Below the pieces are notes generated by a model that made no database searches, had not been told where the DNA came from, and saw nothing but the letters and a program-made list of their open reading frames with translations. From an uncultured Clostridia bacterium (lineage in GTDB: Bacteria; Bacillota; Clostridia; Oscillospirales; CAG-272), in NCBI GenBank assembly GCA_944392615.1, contig CALXXF010000021.1, positions 1 to 41,413 on the forward strand: DNA of 41,413 bases, written 5' to 3'. Shown piece after piece: positions 8,624 to 17,461 of the stretch; the stretch's first letter is position 1, and every line of letters starts with the position of its first letter. A program made the position numbers and the translations under genes.

Positions 8624-10735
8624 ATGAAGAAATTTTTAGCGCTTCTGTTGGTTATCTCCACCATCATCGTCATGATTCCCGCTTTTGCGGTCTCTGCGGA
8701 GACTGCAGATGAGGCTCCGACGATGGAGGAGGCGATCAAAGGAAAAGAAAAACTCACACCCTATACCGGCTATTCCGATACATATGAAGGATTTGCCACT
8801 ATTTCACAGGGTGCGCAGATAAACACCGGCGAGTGCTCTTTCCTTGACGGAAACGTATACTTCGACAAGGCAAATGCCAAAACCCTTATGAGCGGAATTA
8901 CTCCCAACGAAGTAATCGCTTACGTTGACGGCAGGCTTGCCGAAATGAATCCCAATCACTCCCGTCTTCTCGTCGATAACGGGATACCGAGAGGCTACGG
9001 CGGCGGCTATATGTTTTCAATATATAACGCCGATCTTGTGAAAGGCCAGGATGCCGTAGTTACCCTTGTATTTGGCAATACAGGGTACTATACCCAGTTT
9101 ACCATCAACTCACATATCACGACCCTCTCATATGACAGCGCCGAGGTGATGATCAAGGGCTCGAATGCCACAATCACGGTAAACGGCGGAACGGTTGCTG
9201 AGAAGTATTCGCTCAACGAAACAGTGAAGGTTCGTGTGCACGACGACCACAATGACAGAATGTTCACTGTCACGGAGAAGGAAGGCGATACGGTCGTCTT
9301 TACATGTACTTCCTTTACGTCCACGACGAAAACCCTTTTCGAGGTCGGATATTCCTCTGATGCCAACGCAAAGGCGTTCAGCGTGACTCTTGACCCTGCC
9401 AATAACAAGCCGGGCGGAACAGTTCCTGCTCCTTCAGGTGAAAATGATTTTGCAGTCGCGATCCAGAGCAGAGACGGCGATCTTGCCGGAAATGACTGGC
9501 GCTTCCTCTTCACCGCCACCCCAGAGGTCCTTGCAAGCGTACTGGATACAGGCGCTGCCAAGGTAATTTTCAACAAGGGTGACGCAGTCGTGAAGACATT
9601 CACGATGTCCTTTGCAAATGACGCTACTTTCCTGCGCGAGGTAACTGCCAACGGAGAGTACTGGTACCCCTCAGAAGGCTATGTTCTCTTCGGATTCATT
9701 ATTTCCGATGTTCCTGCCTTTGCATGGTCCAGCTTTACAGTACAGGTTGTTAACGGCGAGGATGTTCTGTATGAGGCTACAAATTCAAAATCGATAGCTG
9801 AGACTGTGGCTATGGGAGGTTATATCTGGCTGAACGGCGAGAAGAATATTCAGGCTTTTGGCGGAACAGCTGAATCTCCTGTGTCAGGGGATACTATTAA
9901 CAGGCCCGGAAACGGTGAAGGCCTTCATAATCTCTTTGACAAAACTGCTTCCAAATTCGGTGCAGGAGACTCTCAGGGAAATAAAGGTAACATAACGGTC
10001 ACATGGAATTACGATGATGCCAAAACCGTGTCGCTGTATGCCATTTACACAGGTAACGACTCCAGAGGAAATAACTACAACAGGAACCCCCTCTCATGGG
10101 TTCTCTACGGTTCTAATGACGGAAAAGAGTATGTAGTTATAGATACAGTCGATGACCCGGCTCTTCCGAACGAGGGAGGACAGGGTAAGTATTATGTGGT
10201 TGATGAGCCGACACCTTACCAGTACTACAAGATAGAGTTTGTTACTAACTCTGGTAAATATTTCCAGCTTGGCGAAATAAAGATGCTTGAGACAGCTACG
10301 GACATCGAGTACAATTTCAATGACATTATAAACGGCGCTACCAACCTTTGGTCCGACCCGGCTCCTACGCATGCCCACGAAGGCCTTGATCAGCTCTTTG
10401 ACAACAATTCCGGAACGAAATTCGGTTATTATGAAGGAACAAACAAGGTTACAGTGACTTGGGCTTATTCCTCCGCCAAGACTGCTACAGGTTATTCGAT
10501 AACCACAGCCAACGACAGTACCTATGAGAACAGAAATCCGAAGGGTTGGATACTCTACGGCTCTGTTGACGGCAAAGTTTATGTTGAGCTCGACAAAGTG
10601 GCTGTTTCTGATAATTTCAGCAATGAAATGGCTATATACGGTATAGATAACCCCGGTTCCTATCAGTTCTATAAGATAGAGTTCTCTGTGAACAATCATG
10701 AGTTCCAGATGGCGGATATCGCGCTTTACAACTGA
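8624..10735 (+). CDS. Secreted protein with two C-terminal discoidin-like (F5/8 type C-like) repeats, paralogue 1
   Basis: A 703-residue exported protein. The signal peptide is MKKFLALLLVISTIIVMIPAFAVSA, with likely cleavage after Ala25. The start is the ATG at 8624, preceded by GGAGGTG at 8608; a GTG at 8612 lies inside that site. Residues about 30-410 form a beta-rich region I do not recognise. Two related repeats follow (about 416-560 and 569-703), each with a LFD..(T/S)KFG block, VTWNY/VTWAY, a tract of TGNDS/TANDST type, (S/G)W(V/I)LYGS(N/V)DGK, and a late YQ(Y/F)YKIEF block. This matches a discoidin-like galactose-binding fold. There is no LPxTG, dockerin, SLH or membrane anchor, so the protein is either released or held non-covalently. 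A role in binding glycan or cell surface is inferred only. It has a paralogue at 11222. Confidence 0.85.
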   Translation: MKKFLALLLVISTIIVMIPAFAVSAETADEAPTMEEAIKGKEKLTPYTGYSDTYEGFATISQGAQINTGECSFLDGNVYFDKANAKTLMSGITPNEVIAYVDGRLAEMNPNHSRLLVDNGIPRGYGGGYMFSIYNADLVKGQDAVVTLVFGNTGYYTQFTINSHITTLSYDSAEVMIKGSNATITVNGGTVAEKYSLNETVKVRVHDDHNDRMFTVTEKEGDTVVFTCTSFTSTTKTLFEVGYSSDANAKAFSVTLDPANNKPGGTVPAPSGENDFAVAIQSRDGDLAGNDWRFLFTATPEVLASVLDTGAAKVIFNKGDAVVKTFTMSFANDATFLREVTANGEYWYPSEGYVLFGFIISDVPAFAWSSFTVQVVNGEDVLYEATNSKSIAETVAMGGYIWLNGEKNIQAFGGTAESPVSGDTINRPGNGEGLHNLFDKTASKFGAGDSQGNKGNITVTWNYDDAKTVSLYAIYTGNDSRGNNYNRNPLSWVLYGSNDGKEYVVIDTVDDPALPNEGGQGKYYVVDEPTPYQYYKIEFVTNSGKYFQLGEIKMLETATDIEYNFNDIINGATNLWSDPAPTHAHEGLDQLFDNNSGTKFGYYEGTNKVTVTWAYSSAKTATGYSITTANDSTYENRNPKGWILYGSVDGKVYVELDKVAVSDNFSNEMAIYGIDNPGSYQFYKIEFSVNNHEFQMADIALYN

Positions 10736-10778
10736 TAAGATACCAATAATGCTTTAATAATTAAGTGAGGATTCAGAT

Positions 10779-10919
10779 ATGAAAGAGAAATATGTCGTTC
10801 CCGAGGCGGATGTCTCGTTTGTTGATGATAGCGATGTTATAATGGCGTCTCCTACTTTAATCGTTGAAGAAAGCGGCACGATTCCCTTAGTATCTTGGGA
10901 TGGTCTTACATCCTGGTAA
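10779..10919 (+). CDS. 46-residue peptide of unknown function between the secreted paralogues
   Basis: This short gene has an ATG at 10779 and a GTGAGG site at 10765-10770 with 8-base spacing. It begins 43 bases after paralogue 1 and ends at TAA 10917-10919. The peptide starts MKEKYVVPEADVSFVDD and contains DSDVIMASP, followed by a hydrophobic/acidic tail ending SWDGLTSW. There is no signal peptide. From memory, short gut-Firmicute and Bacteroides peptides of the pattern MKxxYxxPE...(D/E)VI..S are common and unexplained, and some peptide-natural-product precursors share a KxYxxPxL-type leader. That likeness is inference. Position and ribosome binding site support translation with paralogue 1, and a probable terminator follows 43 bases downstream. 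Confidence 0.68.
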   Translation: MKEKYVVPEADVSFVDDSDVIMASPTLIVEESGTIPLVSWDGLTSW

Positions 10920-10960
10920 TTTGCCGCTTGTCCGGCATGTTTTGAAAACAGCTTTGCGGA

Positions 10961-11000
10961 GAGGGGCGTGTTGCATTTTCTTTGCGGCGCGTCCCTTTTT
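10961..11000 (+). terminator. Probable Rho-independent terminator after the small peptide gene
   Basis: ggggcgtg (10963-10970) can pair with cgcgtccc (10988-10995) using two G-U pairs. Five T residues follow. This would end the paralogue 1 and peptide transcript. The stem is weaker than the other terminators in the window. Confidence 0.55.
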
Positions 11001-11221
11001 CCGATAGTGCATTTTCAGATATCAGGATGTTTTCAGTTTAATAGTTAAATAACCGGAAGAGAAGTGCGGCGTATGCTGCGGGGCTTTTGCGGCATAAATG
11101 AGTTTTGTGCCATTTTTATTTTATTGAACGAAATTCGTTTATTCTGTCTTGTTATTTAAAAACTCACAGAAAGTGCAAACCATATTAATGGTTCTACAAA
11201 TAATTAATACGGAGCGTGACT

Positions 11222-13354
11222 ATGAAAAAACATAAGATAAAGAAATCATTGGCAAGGTGTCTCACGATTTTGCTTATTTTCAGTCTTTTTGTACCTGTGC
11301 TTTCGGCATTTTCCTCTGTTCCTTCATTTGCGGAAGAAACATCGGCGCCCTCATCTCCTTCGTACGGTGAAGTAACGAGCAAATATACAAAGATCGAGAC
11401 CTCGTCCGTTTCTTTCAATACGGAAAAGGGATGTCCTTTTTGGGATGGTAATCTGAACTTACCGGATAACAGTCAACATAAAAAAGTGCTTTTCTCAGAT
11501 AAGACAAAATCGTGGATTTATGTGAATGGCGAGTTGGCAACATTTGCACCGGCGCATACTGGTCCAAACGGCGCGGGCGGAGTTTATTTTGCTATACTCG
11601 GCGTAAACGGCGTAAACATTGAATCAGGTACATCTGTTACCATTACGGTTGCAACTCAGACGCAGAACGGAAATTATTACGGTGAGGCGAAAGCAACAGC
11701 TCCTTCCGCTTTGATTGGATACGACAGCTCATATGTAAAATTGATGGGAACCAGAAGTGCGACTATAACCGTTCGCGGTACAGATATTGCATCTAAGTAT
11801 GAGGATAGTGTTGGCAAACCGGTAAATGTCCGTTTTCATGATGACCTCGATAACAGAGAGTTCACAGTTAAGTCGAATGACGGAACCGAGGTCGTGTTTG
11901 AGTGCTCAGCTTTTGCAACTACCAGTAAAACAATAGCAGAGGTCGGGTACGGAACTGACAAAGGATTTGCCGTATTGGTGAATGAAAATATACCGGCCAA
12001 TCAGCTTCCTGCTGCAGACAGTGACAAGGTCAACGGTTACTATCAGAAAGCACCGGGAGACACAAACGGAAACAACATGAGATTTCTTTTTACTGCGGAC
12101 GAAGAAACGCTCTCTGCCGGAGAGGAAGACGGAACTGCTCTTTTCCAGACGGGTACGGCAATAATATCCTTTATGAAAGGCGACAGCAAGGTAAGGAGCC
12201 TTAAGAGGGGGCTTTCTGAATTTACCTATTTCAGAAGCGTGTTCGCTGACGGAGATCTTTATGAGGCTGAAGACGGTGAGGCTGTTTTCGGAATTGTCAT
12301 ATCAAACGTTCCTGTTTTTGCATGGACAGATATAAAGATACAGATTCTTTCATCAGATGGAACTGCCAAGTATTCCGGTGTCGCCTCCAAGCCACTTTCG
12401 GAGGCTGTGGCAATGGGCGGTTACGTATGGCTTGAAGGCGAGCAGAATATCCACGCAGTCAAGGAAGTCGACGGAGTCGTATCCGGTGACGACATAGACA
12501 GAGTTGGAGACAAAGAAGGCGTTGCAAGCTTGTTTGACAAGAATGCTCAGAAATTCGGCGTAGGAATCGGTCCGGGCGAAAATACCTCAAAGATAACTGT
12601 GACGTGGAACTATGCTGATGCCAAGACGGTTTCCCTCTATGCAATATACACGGCAAACGATTCTTATTTGTACGGAAACAGAGATCCGCTTTCTTGGGTG
12701 CTCTACGGTTCTAATGACGGTAGTGTCTATTATGAGATTGACAGGGTCGATAATCCTGAGCTTCCCAATTTTGGCGGATACGGAAAATACTATGAGGTTG
12801 ACAATCCGACTTCCTACCAGTATTACAAGATCGAGTTCATGACAGAGTTAAATGTGTATTTCCAGATCGGAGAAATAAAGATGCTTGAGACGGCAACGTC
12901 GTCACAGTACAGTTTCAACGATATGATCGCTCCTCCTGCTGTGATCTCATCCACGCCGGAAGTTTCGAGTACGACAGAGGGACTTGCACAGCTCTTTGAC
13001 GGAAATCCCAATACAAAACTCGGATATTACAGCAATGTATCGAAGTTTGAAATTTTTTGGAGTTATGACGAAGCTGTTAAAGTTACCGGTTACTCTCTTA
13101 CTACGGGTAACGACAGTACCTATCATGGCAGAAATCCGAAGGGTTGGATACTCTACGGCTCTGTTGACGGAATGGATTATGTCGAGCTTGACAGAGTGGA
13201 GGATTTTTCCGATAATTTCAGTAACGAGATGTATATATATGGTATAGACAATCCTGGCTCATATCAATACTACAAGATTGAGTTCTTGGTAAACAATCAT
13301 AAATTCCAGATGGCAGACATAGCTTTGTATATAACTGAAATGCATAATGTATAA
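11222..13354 (+). CDS. Secreted protein with two C-terminal discoidin-like (F5/8 type C-like) repeats, paralogue 2
   Basis: A 710-residue exported protein, similar along its whole length to the 8624 product. The signal peptide has a basic start (MKKHKIKKSLARC) and a hydrophobic core, with likely cleavage after SFA at residue 37. The start is the ATG at 11222, 7 bases after GGAG; the GTG at 11216 lacks a site. The N-terminal region (about 40-410) is unrecognised but shares GGV/GGGY, KYxxS/N, F(H/V)DD and TSKT/TTKT blocks with the paralogue. Two discoidin-like repeats (about 415-562 and 565-710) again carry WVLYGSNDG and WILYGSVDG. The C-terminal tail is nine residues longer. No anchor motif is seen. 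A strong terminator overlaps the stop codon. Confidence 0.85.
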   Translation: MKKHKIKKSLARCLTILLIFSLFVPVLSAFSSVPSFAEETSAPSSPSYGEVTSKYTKIETSSVSFNTEKGCPFWDGNLNLPDNSQHKKVLFSDKTKSWIYVNGELATFAPAHTGPNGAGGVYFAILGVNGVNIESGTSVTITVATQTQNGNYYGEAKATAPSALIGYDSSYVKLMGTRSATITVRGTDIASKYEDSVGKPVNVRFHDDLDNREFTVKSNDGTEVVFECSAFATTSKTIAEVGYGTDKGFAVLVNENIPANQLPAADSDKVNGYYQKAPGDTNGNNMRFLFTADEETLSAGEEDGTALFQTGTAIISFMKGDSKVRSLKRGLSEFTYFRSVFADGDLYEAEDGEAVFGIVISNVPVFAWTDIKIQILSSDGTAKYSGVASKPLSEAVAMGGYVWLEGEQNIHAVKEVDGVVSGDDIDRVGDKEGVASLFDKNAQKFGVGIGPGENTSKITVTWNYADAKTVSLYAIYTANDSYLYGNRDPLSWVLYGSNDGSVYYEIDRVDNPELPNFGGYGKYYEVDNPTSYQYYKIEFMTELNVYFQIGEIKMLETATSSQYSFNDMIAPPAVISSTPEVSSTTEGLAQLFDGNPNTKLGYYSNVSKFEIFWSYDEAVKVTGYSLTTGNDSTYHGRNPKGWILYGSVDGMDYVELDRVEDFSDNFSNEMYIYGIDNPGSYQYYKIEFLVNNHKFQMADIALYITEMHNV

Positions 13355-13400
13355 AAGAGAAATCCGACTACGCTTGAGGCGCAGTCGGATTTCTCTTTTA
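13353..13400. terminator. Strong terminator overlapping the stop of secreted paralogue 2
   Basis: A nearly perfect stem of about 20 bp (aaaagagaaatccgact with agtcggatttctctttt) encloses a short loop, gcttgag. The right arm ends in CTCTTTT. The left arm begins at the TAA stop codon of the gene. Confidence 0.92.
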
Positions 13401-13515
13401 ACAAAGAACACCTAACATAATCGTGTGGGTAAAATACAGGTATAAATGTTACTTGGCTTTACTTCTCAATAGTTTACCTTTGTGTCTGGTTTTGCTCAAG
13501 TTGCGGCGTTTGCTA

Positions 13516-13544
13516 TTGACTTTGTTTTTAGTATGTGTTAAGAT
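13516..13544 (+). promoter_or_regulatory. Sigma-A-type promoter for the purine gene cluster
   Basis: TTGACT at 13516-13521 and TAAGAT at 13539-13544 have a 17-base spacer. Transcription would start near 13550, giving a leader of about 100 bases before purE. The leader does not match the guanine/adenine riboswitch core, and I saw no PurR-like inverted pair that I could support. Confidence 0.65.
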
Positions 13545-13649
13545 AATATAGCGAGAACAGAGTCGAATAATGCGGTTTTGAGCTCTGTCGGAGCTGTGTT
13601 TTCGTCTTTGCCGTCAACTTTTAACAAAATATACAAGAGGTCAGAAAGC

Positions 13650-14144
13650 ATGAAAAAAGTTGCTGTTATCATGGGAAGCGACAGTGATCTTCCTGTCGTA
13701 GAAAAAGCGATAAATACGCTCAGGGAATACGAAGTACCTTTTGAAGTACATGTATATTCCGCACACCGTACTCCTGAAGAAGCACGCGATTTTTCAGTGA
13801 ATGCACGTAAAAATGGGTTTGGTGCAATAATCGCCGCTGCGGGTATGGCTGCACATCTTGCCGGTGCCCTTGCCGCCAACACTACACTACCTGTAATAGG
13901 AATACCGGTCAAATCGAAATATTTGGACGGCATTGACGCACTTTTGTCCACTGTTCAGATGCCTTCGGGAATTCCCGTTGCAACAGTAGCTATTGACGGA
14001 GCGGTCAATGCCGCTTTACTGTCGATACAGATACTTGCCGTTGAAGATGCCAAGCTTGCCGAGAAGCTCGAATGTGCAAGAAAAGACGGAAAGAAAAAGG
14101 TGTTTGAAAAGAACGCCGCTTTAGAAGAAAAATATATGGTTTAA
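13650..14144 (+). CDS. purE: N5-carboxyaminoimidazole ribonucleotide mutase / AIR carboxylase subunit PurE
   Basis: A 164-residue PurE of the purine pathway, forming CAIR from N5-CAIR (class I) or directly from AIR and CO2. Visible motifs are GSDSDLPV (9-16), the active-site SAHRTPEE and GMAAHLAG. The tail block VAIDGAVNAALL is shorter than the VSIGKAGAVNA form of Bacillus. I recall a similar short form in Thermotoga-like and some clostridial PurE. No purK is in the window, so the class of reaction is not settled here. The start is the ATG at 13650, 9 bases after CAAGAGG; a 24-residue upstream frame extension has no site. It is the first gene of the cluster. Confidence 0.95.
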   Translation: MKKVAVIMGSDSDLPVVEKAINTLREYEVPFEVHVYSAHRTPEEARDFSVNARKNGFGAIIAAAGMAAHLAGALAANTTLPVIGIPVKSKYLDGIDALLSTVQMPSGIPVATVAIDGAVNAALLSIQILAVEDAKLAEKLECARKDGKKKVFEKNAALEEKYMV

Positions 14145-14293
14145 GAGCAGCGAGTACAAGAGCAGCAGATTTAACTGCATACTGTAAAAATCAGGCACAT
14201 TCAAAGTATCCAATGCATGGCGAAAGCACATAAAGTGTTTACATCTGTGCTGCGTTCATGATATCAATACAGTCACAAATTAAGGAGTTTTAT

Positions 14294-15736
14294 ATGAGCG
14301 AAATAAGAGAAGAATGCGGAGTTTTCGGAATTTACAGCGACAAGACGGGCGGTGTTGCCGCCAGTACATATTACGGACTTTTCGCACTTCAGCACAGAGG
14401 CCAGGAAAGTTGCGGTATAGTCGTATGCGATGACGGTGTTTTCCGTTCTCATGTGGATTCTGGTATTGTCAATGACGTTTTTACAACGAGGGTCCTTGAG
14501 TCGCTCGGAGAGGGCAGCATTGCCGTTGGACATGTCCGCTACGGCATGGCGGGAGCCTCAGGTAAGGAAAACAATCAGCCTATGGTTATAAACCACGTAA
14601 AAGGGCGTATTGCAATAGCCAATAACGGAAATCTTACGAATTACAGAAAGCTGAAGGAAGAGCTTGAGCTTGGCGGAGCCATTTTTCACTCTGTCAGCGA
14701 TTGTGAAGTAATATCCTATATTCTTACACGTGAAAGGCTCAAGTGCGGCTCAATAGAAGAAGCCCTTAATCGTGCAATGGACAGCCTTGAGGGCGCGTAT
14801 TCGCTTGTTATAATGTCTCCTACAAAGTTGCTTGCAGTGAGAGATGTAAACGGGTTCAAACCACTCTGCGTGGGCAAGACGGACGACGGAGCGTTTGTGG
14901 TGGCTTCGGAAAGCTGTGCCCTTGATGCGGTAGGTGCTCATTTCATAAGAGATGTAGAGCCGGGAGAAATAATAGTTGCCGATAAATCAGGAGTGAGGAG
15001 CATACGAGATCATTGCAAAGAAAAAACCGCTTCTCCTTGTGTTTTTGAGTATATCTACTTTGCAAGACCTGATTCTGTTATAGACAAGATGTCTGTACAT
15101 GCCGCAAGAATACAGGCAGGCAGATATCTCGCAAAAGAACATCCAGTTGACGCAGATGTTGTTGTCGGCGTTCCCGATTCCGGTATAGATGCCGCTCTTG
15201 GGTACTCGTATGAGTCAGGAATAACATACGGCCTCGGTTTTATAAAAAACAAGTATATTGGAAGGACTTTTATTGTTCCGGGGCAATCTGTCAGAGAAGA
15301 TAAGGTGAGAATAAAGCTCAATCCTGTGTCCGAAACGGTAAAAGGAAAGCGTGTGGTGCTTGTGGATGATTCAATAGTCCGCGGTACTACAAGCGCACGT
15401 ATAGTGAAATTGTTGAGAAACGCCGGCGCTAAAGAAGTCCATCTTCGTATAACGGCTCCGCCTTTTACACATCCTTGCTATTACGGTACAGATATAAATT
15501 CAACAAAAGACCTTATCGCATGCAATCACACACTTGAGGAAATAACCAAGATACTTGATGTCGATTCTCTCGGATATCTCAGTATTGAAAGCGTGAAGAA
15601 AATCGCTGTTCCTGAGGGCGGAACCGATATGGTTTACTGTACAGCATGTTTTGACGGCGAATATCCGACAGATATTCCCGAGGTTGCAGGAAAGCATACA
15701 AAATACGACAGAAAAATTTCCGAAGGAAAAGAATAA
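14294..15736 (+). CDS. purF: Amidophosphoribosyltransferase (glutamine PRPP amidotransferase)
   Basis: A 480-residue enzyme for the first committed purine step, making phosphoribosylamine from PRPP and glutamine. The start is the ATG at 14294 after AAGGAG, giving a 7-residue propeptide (MSEIREE) before the nucleophile Cys8 in CGVFG. That is the self-processed Bacillus-type precursor. The N-terminal Ntn-glutaminase domain is followed by a phosphoribosyltransferase domain with the PRPP loop VVLVDDSIVRGTTS (about 353-366). Cysteines 249 (SPC), 395 (HPCYYG), 449 and 452 (YCTAC) match the 4Fe-4S ligands of the oxygen-labile Bacillus enzyme. The 149-base gap after purE holds no recognised feature. 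Confidence 0.96.
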   Translation: MSEIREECGVFGIYSDKTGGVAASTYYGLFALQHRGQESCGIVVCDDGVFRSHVDSGIVNDVFTTRVLESLGEGSIAVGHVRYGMAGASGKENNQPMVINHVKGRIAIANNGNLTNYRKLKEELELGGAIFHSVSDCEVISYILTRERLKCGSIEEALNRAMDSLEGAYSLVIMSPTKLLAVRDVNGFKPLCVGKTDDGAFVVASESCALDAVGAHFIRDVEPGEIIVADKSGVRSIRDHCKEKTASPCVFEYIYFARPDSVIDKMSVHAARIQAGRYLAKEHPVDADVVVGVPDSGIDAALGYSYESGITYGLGFIKNKYIGRTFIVPGQSVREDKVRIKLNPVSETVKGKRVVLVDDSIVRGTTSARIVKLLRNAGAKEVHLRITAPPFTHPCYYGTDINSTKDLIACNHTLEEITKILDVDSLGYLSIESVKKIAVPEGGTDMVYCTACFDGEYPTDIPEVAGKHTKYDRKISEGKE

Positions 15737-15785
15737 GTACTAAGACCGTGGTATTCATTGAAAATAATAAGGCAGGTATATTCAT

Positions 15786-16817
15786 ATGAAATCTTTCAGC
15801 GAAAGCTATAAAGAGGCCGGAGTAGATATAACGGCAGGTTATAAAGCAGTGGAGCTTATGAAGCGGCATGTCGCAAGAACCAGGACAGGACGGGAAGGTG
15901 CTATAGGAGGATTCGGCGGATTATTTGAACCGGATATGACCGGAATATCGCAGCCGGTACTTGTGAGCGGTACAGACGGTGTGGGAACCAAGCTGAAAAT
16001 AGCTTTTATAATGGACAAGCACAACACGGTAGGTATCGACTGTGTCGCTATGTGCGTCAATGATATTATATGCTGCGGAGCAAAGCCGCTGATATTTCTT
16101 GATTACATAGCATGCGGAAAGAATGTTCCTGAAAAGATTGCTTCGATAGTAGAAGGCGTAGCTGAGGGCTGCGTGCAGGCTGGGTGCTCTTTGGTAGGAG
16201 GCGAAACCGCTGAAATGCCGGGATTTTATCCGGAAGATGAATATGATCTTGCGGGATTCTCAGTTGGAATCGTTGATAAATCCGCCATAATAGATAATAT
16301 GTCTATGAAGCCGGGAGATATAATGATAGCTCTTCCTTCAAGCGGCGTGCATTCAAACGGATTTTCTCTTGTCAGAAAAGTGTTCGATGTAGAAAAATCC
16401 GATATACGCAAGCCAGTTGATTCTTTGGGCGGGCTTTCGCTGGGAGAAGCGCTTCTTACACCTACCAAGATATATGTAAAGCCTGTGCTTGCTCTTTGTG
16501 AAAGTGTTAAGGTAAAAGGAATTTCTCATATAACAGGCGGAGGATTTTACGAAAATATTCCACGCAGCATTCCTGACGGTCTTGGCGCTCGTATAGAGCG
16601 TTCTGCTATAAGGATTCTGCCAATATTTGACCTCATTCAGAGTACCGGTTCGATTCCTGAAAGAGATATGTTCAATACATTCAACATGGGCGTCGGAATG
16701 GCTGTTACGGTTTCTGCCGACGACGCAGACCGTGCTCTTGATATCCTGAGAGCCTTCGGAGAAGACGCATATATAATCGGGGAGATATCAGGAAAAGACG
16801 GTGTTGAAATATGCTGA
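15786..16817 (+). CDS. purM: Phosphoribosylformylglycinamidine cyclo-ligase (AIR synthetase)
   Basis: A 343-residue ATP-dependent enzyme that closes the imidazole ring of FGAM to give AIR. Family blocks seen are the glycine-rich [12 protein letters not shown] (about 38-49), [13 protein letters not shown] (61-73), CVNDI(I/L), the [11 protein letters not shown] core and [13 protein letters not shown] in the C-terminal half. Length is normal. The gene begins 49 bases after purF and its stop overlaps the purN start by seven bases, indicating translational coupling. Confidence 0.96.
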   Translation: MKSFSESYKEAGVDITAGYKAVELMKRHVARTRTGREGAIGGFGGLFEPDMTGISQPVLVSGTDGVGTKLKIAFIMDKHNTVGIDCVAMCVNDIICCGAKPLIFLDYIACGKNVPEKIASIVEGVAEGCVQAGCSLVGGETAEMPGFYPEDEYDLAGFSVGIVDKSAIIDNMSMKPGDIMIALPSSGVHSNGFSLVRKVFDVEKSDIRKPVDSLGGLSLGEALLTPTKIYVKPVLALCESVKVKGISHITGGGFYENIPRSIPDGLGARIERSAIRILPIFDLIQSTGSIPERDMFNTFNMGVGMAVTVSADDADRALDILRAFGEDAYIIGEISGKDGVEIC

Positions 16818-17431
16818 AGCAGGCGAGAATAGCGGTCCTTGTCTCAGGCGGAGGAACGAATCTTCAGGCTCTTATAGATGCTCAGGGAACGGTTATTACA
16901 AGCGGCAAAATCGAGCTCGTTGTTTCAAATAAGCCCGGAGCTTATGCTCTTACGAGGGCTGCAAACGCCGGTATACCTACTGCTGTAGTTCTCGGGGGAG
17001 AGGATTTTGACAGGCGTCTTGTAGATACGCTTAAGAACTGTGATATTGACATTGTTGTTCTGGCGGGATTCATGTCAATACTGGGCGAGACCTTTATAAA
17101 CGAATATGAAGGCAGGATAATAAACGTACACCCGTCATTGATACCGTCCTTTTGCGGCAAGGGCTTTTACGGACTTCGTGTACACAAAGCGGCGCTTGAA
17201 TACGGAGTCAAGGTCACAGGTGCAACGGTGCATTATGTCAATGCCATACCCGACGGAGGCAAAATCATTATGCAGAAGGCGGTAGAGGTAAAGGACGGAG
17301 ATACGCCTGAGGTACTTCAAAGGCGCGTTATGGAAGAAGCAGAGTGGGTGATACTTCCGCAGGCATGCGAGTATGTCTGTTCTGATTTTTGCAGCAAAGT
17401 ATGTGGCGATCAATCAGGCGAAAAAGACTGA
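16811..17431 (+). CDS. purN: Phosphoribosylglycinamide formyltransferase (GART)
   Basis: A 206-residue 10-formyl-THF-dependent transformylase converting GAR to FGAR. The N-terminal nucleotide site is [13 protein letters not shown] (9-21). The catalytic set is Asn105 and His107 in [10 protein letters not shown] plus Asp148 in NAIPDGG, matching the Asn-His-Asp triad of the family. The ATG overlaps the purM stop (ATGCTGA). The C-terminus has three cysteines in [13 protein letters not shown], which are unusual for PurN and unexplained. Confidence 0.95.
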   Translation: MLKQARIAVLVSGGGTNLQALIDAQGTVITSGKIELVVSNKPGAYALTRAANAGIPTAVVLGGEDFDRRLVDTLKNCDIDIVVLAGFMSILGETFINEYEGRIINVHPSLIPSFCGKGFYGLRVHKAALEYGVKVTGATVHYVNAIPDGGKIIMQKAVEVKDGDTPEVLQRRVMEEAEWVILPQACEYVCSDFCSKVCGDQSGEKD

Positions 17432-17461
17432 TAACCGATGTAAGTATAGGTGAGGTACATA

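Noticed and set aside
13545..13649. Purine riboswitch upstream of purE
   Set aside because: The roughly 100-base leader shows none of the conserved junction bases of the guanine/adenine riboswitch and no terminator hairpin.
16640..16665. T-loop-like GGTTCGATTCC inside purM, and a similar one near 7930
   Set aside because: No acceptor or anticodon stem pairs around either site, and both lie in conserved protein-coding sequence, so they are not tRNA genes.
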